From Ruminococcus sp. OA3 (GTDB lineage: Bacteria; Bacillota; Clostridia; Lachnospirales; Lachnospiraceae), in the NCBI RefSeq assembly GCF_022440845.1, contig NZ_JAKNTO010000001.1:2542001-2606000 (forward strand): DNA of 64,000 bases, in the 5' to 3' direction. Made by a program: the position numbers and the translations under genes. The notes below the pieces were generated by a model that was not told where the DNA came from, did no database searches, and was given only the letters and a program-made list of their open reading frames with translations. Positions 60,165 to 64,000 of this stretch are shown one piece after another (positions within the stretch are counted from its first letter, which is position 1; each line of letters opens with the position of its first letter).

Positions 60165-60814
60165 GGTATGCACAGTTTGACTTCATCCAGCAGTGTCTGG
60201 AGATGGTTTATAAACAGGGAAGTGTGGTAGCCGTCAGCGCTTGCATGGGAGATTGTGACAGAAAATGGCATGGTAAGCCGGCCATCCCTTCTCATGTATT
60301 TTCCGTAAGTGATAATTGGAAACAGGTTTGGCGTGCCTCCGGAAACAGAAGTTGAGATGCCGGTATACGACAGCCAGGGCAGGCATGAAATACAGAAGAA
60401 ATTCCTGGGCTGTCCTTCTTTTACTTTCACTCCTTTTGCATTTCTGTAATGCTCCATGTCCGATCGCATATTGTGGTAAAAAATGCTGAAATCATCATCG
60501 TAAAATGTCCACAGATCAGAGAATGTGCCGTCATCTTTATGGAAAATCGTATAATTTGGATGCATACAGTCAAACCTGCCTGGATGACCGTCCGCATCCA
60601 CGCCCATTCGAAATTCATCTGTCGATTTTATGAGACGAGATACACAGTATACAAAAGACGGATAAAACTTTAGTTTCTGTGAATCCAGCATCTTTCTGAA
60701 TTTTGTCACATCCAGCCAGGCTGTCAGGCTGTAGGAGCATGGAAGTGCCGTTTGGTAATATCTGAAATGGTCAGCGCGTTCCCATTCGTCTGTATCAATT
60801 AAAGAAAAAGTCAT
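60161..60814 (-). CDS. Chloramphenicol acetyltransferase-type (CatA-like) protein
   Basis: A 217-residue homologue of type A chloramphenicol acetyltransferase, close to its usual length. The catalytic motif HASADGYH is intact (His190, Asp194), and FRMGVDADGHPGRFD and WTFYDDDFSIFYHNM resemble regions around the substrate pocket. Many chromosomal relatives do not give resistance, so the substrate is not assured. Not flanked by mobile-element genes. Confidence 0.83.
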   Translation of the reverse strand: MTFSLIDTDEWERADHFRYYQTALPCSYSLTAWLDVTKFRKMLDSQKLKFYPSFVYCVSRLIKSTDEFRMGVDADGHPGRFDCMHPNYTIFHKDDGTFSDLWTFYDDDFSIFYHNMRSDMEHYRNAKGVKVKEGQPRNFFCISCLPWLSYTGISTSVSGGTPNLFPIITYGKYMRRDGRLTMPFSVTISHASADGYHTSLFINHLQTLLDEVKLCIP

Positions 60815-60847
60815 TGTTTATCATCTCCCAATTATATACTTCTCCAT

Positions 60848-60853
60848 ATTATA
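60848..60853 (-). promoter_or_regulatory. Extended -10 promoter of the CatA-like gene
   Basis: TGCTATAAT on the minus strand (extended -10; TATAAT at 60853-60848), about 35 bases before the start codon. The -35 region is weak. Confidence 0.4.
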
Positions 60854-61032
60854 GCATGCAGTCTCAGTTATTTACAGGGATTTTACTGAGATTGTACGCT
60901 GTATGAAAGCTTTTCATTGGGCAGCAGAAAAATTTGCAAAATTGGCAGCCTATCGCAGCCACATGCTTTTGGATGCTGGTTTCTTATTTTTTAAAACAGA
61001 ACTGTTATCTGCTGTAATCTTTTAAAATATCG

Positions 61033-61061
61033 TTGACAAAATGTATATGAGTGTATATAAT
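61033..61061 (+). promoter_or_regulatory. Sigma-A promoter of the GntR-ABC operon
   Basis: TTGACA (61033-61038), 17 bases, TATAAT (61056-61061). This is a near-consensus promoter, consistent with tight repression at the palindrome overlapping its -10. Confidence 0.8.
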
Positions 61062-61073
61062 GAGTATATACAC
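61051..61073 (+). promoter_or_regulatory. Operator for the YtrA-type GntR repressor
   Basis: GTGTATATA and TATATACAC form a perfect 9-base inverted repeat with 5-base spacing, covering the -10 box and transcription start. The location suggests autorepression by the GntR protein encoded 30 bases downstream. Confidence 0.65.
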
Positions 61074-61102
61074 TAAAACGACACAGAGAAGGGGGAGAAG
61101 GC

Positions 61103-61477
61103 GTGAACATTATTATCAGTAATTCGAGTGGAAAACCGATTTACGAGCAGATTACTTCCCAGATGAAAGGCATGATCCTGTCCGGAGAGTTAAAGCCGGG
61201 AGACGCACTGCCGTCAATGCGTCTCCTGGCAAAAGAGCTCAGGATCAGTGTGATCACGACAAAACGCGCATACGAGGATCTTGAAAAAGAAGGATTTATC
61301 TATTCTGTTGTCGGTAAAGGAAGTTTTGTCGCGGATACCAACCATGAATTAATGAAGGAAGAACAGCTGAAGATAATCGAAGAATATTTAAATGCCGCTA
61401 TTGAGCAGTCTCATCAGGCGGCAGTGACAAAAGAAGAGCTGGTGGAAATGCTCGTCATGCTGTATGAGGAGGTCTGA
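61103..61477 (+). CDS. GntR-family regulator, YtrA subgroup
   Basis: A 124-residue repressor with only the winged helix (about 10-75: KPIYEQITSQMKGMILSGELKPGDALPSMR...) and a short helical dimerisation tail, as in YtrA. Such regulators usually repress the ABC operon they precede and respond to cell-wall stress. The start is GTG 61103 behind GGGGGAGAAGG. Two bases separate it from the ATPase gene. Confidence 0.9.
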   Translation: MNIIISNSSGKPIYEQITSQMKGMILSGELKPGDALPSMRLLAKELRISVITTKRAYEDLEKEGFIYSVVGKGSFVADTNHELMKEEQLKIIEEYLNAAIEQSHQAAVTKEELVEMLVMLYEEV

Positions 61478-61479
61478 AT

Positions 61480-62340
61480 ATGGGAACGGCAATCAGTTTA
61501 AAAAATGTAACAAAGCATTTTGATACCTTTACACTGAACAATGTGACACTGGATATCCCCAAAGGATGTATCGTGGGCCTGGTAGGAGAAAACGGAGCAG
61601 GGAAGACAACGCTTTTAAAACTTATTCTGCAACTGTTCCACTGTGACGGAGGTGAGATCAGAATTGACGGTGTTTTAATGGATGAACTGCCAGTCAACTG
61701 GAAAAATAATGTGGGGGCAGTGATCACAGGGCTCGATTTTGCATCTGGCATGTGTGCGGTTGATGTTGGGAAATGTATGCATTCGGTTTTTGCCGGATGG
61801 CAGCAGGAGACGTATGAGCAGTATCTGAAAAGGTTTCACATCGATCCGGATAAAAAAATCAAAGACTACTCTCAGGGGATGAAAATGAAACTGAACATTA
61901 TCATTGCCATGTCTCATAATGCCAGCCTGCTGATTATGGATGAGGCAACGAGTGGCCTGGATCCGGTGGTGAGGGATGATATTCTGGAACTGCTGCTGGA
62001 GTTCATTCAGGATGAAGAACATACGGTTTTGATCTCTTCACATATTACGAGCGATCTGGAAAAAGCCGCAGATTATATAGCCTATCTTGACAATGGAGAA
62101 CTGAGGTTTTGCCTGAACAAAGATGAGATGCTATATGACTACGGTGTGGTGCGCTGTACTCGTGAGGATTACGAACAGCTGCCGAAAAAACATGTAAAAG
62201 GTGTCCGGAGAAATCATTTCGAATATGAAGTGCTGGTAGAAAACCGTATGCAGATAAAAAGCAGATTCCCAAAACTGGCTGTCGATACGACGAATATAGA
62301 GGAAATTATTCTGTTTATGGTAAAGGGGGAGAGGGTATGA
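61480..62340 (+). CDS. ABC transporter ATPase, YtrB-like
   Basis: A 286-residue exporter ATPase: Walker A GENGAGKTT, signature YSQGMKMKLNI, Walker B LLIMDEATSGLDP, SSHITSDLEKAADYI, and a C-terminal extension of about 80 residues. Overlaps the permease gene by four bases. Under control of the upstream GntR regulator. Confidence 0.9.
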   Translation: MGTAISLKNVTKHFDTFTLNNVTLDIPKGCIVGLVGENGAGKTTLLKLILQLFHCDGGEIRIDGVLMDELPVNWKNNVGAVITGLDFASGMCAVDVGKCMHSVFAGWQQETYEQYLKRFHIDPDKKIKDYSQGMKMKLNIIIAMSHNASLLIMDEATSGLDPVVRDDILELLLEFIQDEEHTVLISSHITSDLEKAADYIAYLDNGELRFCLNKDEMLYDYGVVRCTREDYEQLPKKHVKGVRRNHFEYEVLVENRMQIKSRFPKLAVDTTNIEEIILFMVKGERV

Positions 62341-62981
62341 GAGGATTGCTTTTGAAAGATTTTTATATGCAGAAACTGTATGTGAAACAGTATCTGGGGA
62401 CCATACTGCTCTTTGGGGTGATTGCAGTTATGCTGAAAAGTCCTACGTATATGATTTTCCTCGGACTGATGCTGGGCCTGACACAGATCTTTTCTGTGAT
62501 TTCCATTGACGAGTCAGGGGGATTTACTTATTGCTTGACACTGCCGGTAAATCGTAGGAAAATAGTACAAGAGAAATATCTGCTGTTCTTAATAGAACTC
62601 TTATTGATCTTTACAGTGACAGCGGTTATCGGTGCCGTTATTGCAGCAATAAATGGCATTTTGCTGCGGGAATGGCTGCCGCAGGCACTTGGAGGAGGCG
62701 TTTTTTATCTGGTGGCGCTGTCCATTATCATTCCGGCCTCACTGAAATGGAAGGTTGAAAAGGCGCGTATTCTGCTGCTTGCGGTGATTCTGATTCCGGG
62801 AGCGATGATTTTACTGGGGAGCAGAGTACTGACACCTGATACTAAGCGAAGTCTTTTGACATGGATTACCGGAGGAATATCGGGCATAACAGCAACCGCA
62901 GTCGGTATACTGCTGCTGGCTGTGATCATAACTGTCTCCTATCAGATCTCAGTTAAGATATTTCAGAAAAAAGAATTTTAA
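62337..62981 (+). CDS. ABC-2 type permease
   Basis: A 214-residue membrane protein with six helices, beginning RGLLLKDFYMQKLYVKQYL as in short ABC-2 permeases of YtrC/bacitracin-type exporters. FTYCLTLPVNRRKIVQEKYL is the cytoplasmic loop seen in this family. Partner of the preceding ATPase. Confidence 0.87.
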   Translation: MRGLLLKDFYMQKLYVKQYLGTILLFGVIAVMLKSPTYMIFLGLMLGLTQIFSVISIDESGGFTYCLTLPVNRRKIVQEKYLLFLIELLLIFTVTAVIGAVIAAINGILLREWLPQALGGGVFYLVALSIIIPASLKWKVEKARILLLAVILIPGAMILLGSRVLTPDTKRSLLTWITGGISGITATAVGILLLAVIITVSYQISVKIFQKKEF

Positions 62982-62999
62982 ACCAGGGAGAGAGCAGGA

Positions 63000-64000
63000 A
63001 TGAACCAGGAACAAGAGAAAAGACTGGGCACAATGCCGGCAGGGAAGCTGTTATTTCAGATGGCCTTGCCGGCTATTGCGGCGCAGATCATAAACGTACT
63101 GTACAATATCGTAGACCGCATGTATATCGGACATATTCCGGATATCGGGGATAAGGCACTCACAGGAGTCGGCGTGTGCATGCCGCTGATTATGGCAATT
63201 TCAGCATTTGCAGCGCTGGCCAGTATGGGGAGTGCTCCGCGCGCATCCATTATGATGGGCAAAGGTGATGAGGACGCGGCTGAAGAGATCATGAACAACA
63301 GTTTCATCATGCTGCTGATTCTGGGTGTGATACTGACTGTTGCCTTTCTTGTATTCGGGCGTCCGATACTGATGATGTTCGGTGCAAGTGAAAATACAAT
63401 CGGATACGCAATTGATTATATGCGGATTTATGCGTGCGGTACACTGTTTGTTCAGCTGGCACTCGGCATGAATGCGTTTATCACCGCACAGGGATTCGCC
63501 AAGACAAGTATGCTGACTGTTCTGATCGGTGCCGTATTGAATATCATACTGGATCCCATCTTCATCTTCGTGTTTGGCATGGGAGTGAAAGGTGCTGCGC
63601 TTGCGACGATTCTTTCGCAGCTGGTATCGGCGGTCTGGGTGCTGTGTTTTTTGCGTTCGAAAAAAACAGTACTACATATTCGGCCGAGATATTTCCGTCT
63701 GCGGGCGAAGGTGATCTTTCCCTGCGTCGCGCTTGGCGTGTCACCGTTTATCATGCAGTTTACAGAAGGTGTGCTGTCAGTATGTTTCAATACGCAGCTT
63801 CTGAAATACGGGGGTGATCTGGCGGTCGGTGCGATGACGATTCTGAACAGTGCCATGCAGTTCTCCATGCTGCCTCTGACGGGACTGACACAGGGAGGCC
63901 AGCCCATCATCAGCTACAATTACGGGGCCGGGAATCTGAAGCGGGTGAAACATACGTTCAGGCTGATGCTGGTCAGCTGCCTGTCGTATTCTGTTCTGGT
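63000..64000 (+). CDS. MATE family efflux transporter, 3' end outside window
   Basis: Open from ATG 63000 (after GGGAGAGAGCAGG) to the window end, 333 codons seen of about 450 expected. It begins with RLGTMPAGKLLF, then ALPAIAAQIINVLYNIVDRMYIGHI, the MepA-type MATE start, and has GMNAFITAQGFAKTSM and TQGGQPIISYNYGAGN. It differs clearly from the MATE gene at 52953-54281. It follows the ABC operon by 18 bases and may be co-transcribed. Confidence 0.92.
   Translation, partial: MNQEQEKRLGTMPAGKLLFQMALPAIAAQIINVLYNIVDRMYIGHIPDIGDKALTGVGVCMPLIMAISAFAALASMGSAPRASIMMGKGDEDAAEEIMNNSFIMLLILGVILTVAFLVFGRPILMMFGASENTIGYAIDYMRIYACGTLFVQLALGMNAFITAQGFAKTSMLTVLIGAVLNIILDPIFIFVFGMGVKGAALATILSQLVSAVWVLCFLRSKKTVLHIRPRYFRLRAKVIFPCVALGVSPFIMQFTEGVLSVCFNTQLLKYGGDLAVGAMTILNSAMQFSMLPLTGLTQGGQPIISYNYGAGNLKRVKHTFRLMLVSCLSYSVL

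Noticed and set aside
1-64000. CRISPR arrays or insertion sequences
   Set aside because: No regularly spaced short repeats and no transposase genes were seen; the only recombinase is the serine integrase at 28554-30308.

Overview
The window looks like a chromosomal segment of a strictly anaerobic, spore-forming member of the Clostridia, most like the Lachnospiraceae. The evidence is a butyrate-type acyl-CoA dehydrogenase/Etf locus with 4-hydroxybutyrate genes, CotJ-type spore coat genes, YtrA- and XRE-controlled ABC exporters, TTG/GTG starts with strong Shine-Dalgarno sites, and an apparently moderate GC content. No rRNA, CRISPR array or plasmid/phage replication genes were seen. The species cannot be named from this sequence alone.

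Layout. 1-9.7 kb: end of serA, a DUF1015 gene, glgB, an MscS channel, an aminotransferase, a TIM-barrel epimerase, a P1 peptidase and a GH25 muramidase. 9.8-14.3 kb: tRNA-Thr, a glutamate-cysteine ligase with an ATP-grasp ligase, and CbiQ/CbiO. 14.5-24.8 kb: two acyl-CoA dehydrogenase-EtfB-EtfA units whose Etf genes are almost identical at the DNA level, then 4-hydroxybutyryl-CoA dehydratase, a small CGGC protein, crotonase and 4-hydroxybutyrate dehydrogenase. Together these convert succinic semialdehyde/4-hydroxybutyrate carbon toward crotonyl- and butyryl-CoA; the CoA-transferase step is not in the window. 24.9-28.1 kb: TPP riboswitch-thiC, a fused cotJA/cotJB gene with cotJC, and a small metallopeptidase.

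28.3-38.0 kb is the main discovery: a 9,714-bp integrative element made by a large serine recombinase. It interrupts an ABC permease gene. The 3' end of that permease lies at 28179-28290 and the 5' part at 38007-38711, both on the minus strand, and joining them across a 2-bp TT core restores one 272-codon reading frame. The two element ends together form an attP-like inverted repeat centred exactly on the TT. Cargo: a 53-residue ORF overlapping the recombinase, two ABC exporters, a lipoprotein, an XRE regulator, a YxlE-like membrane protein and a divergent KamA-type radical SAM enzyme.

38.7-64 kb: the orphaned ABC ATPase, queH behind a strong RNA hairpin, argH, asd, topB, a hexapeptide-repeat protein, cspA with an attenuator-like leader, a PucR-type gene fragment, an IscU-like/GGGtGRT/BFD iron-sulfur cluster, traX-like, carB, a MATE exporter behind a riboswitch-like terminator leader, an ABC-F ATPase, tRNA-Ala and tRNA-Val, a flavodoxin-fold reductase, an MBL hydrolase with a DUF3006 partner, a chloramphenicol acetyltransferase homologue, a GntR-controlled ABC exporter and the start of a second MATE exporter cut by the window edge.
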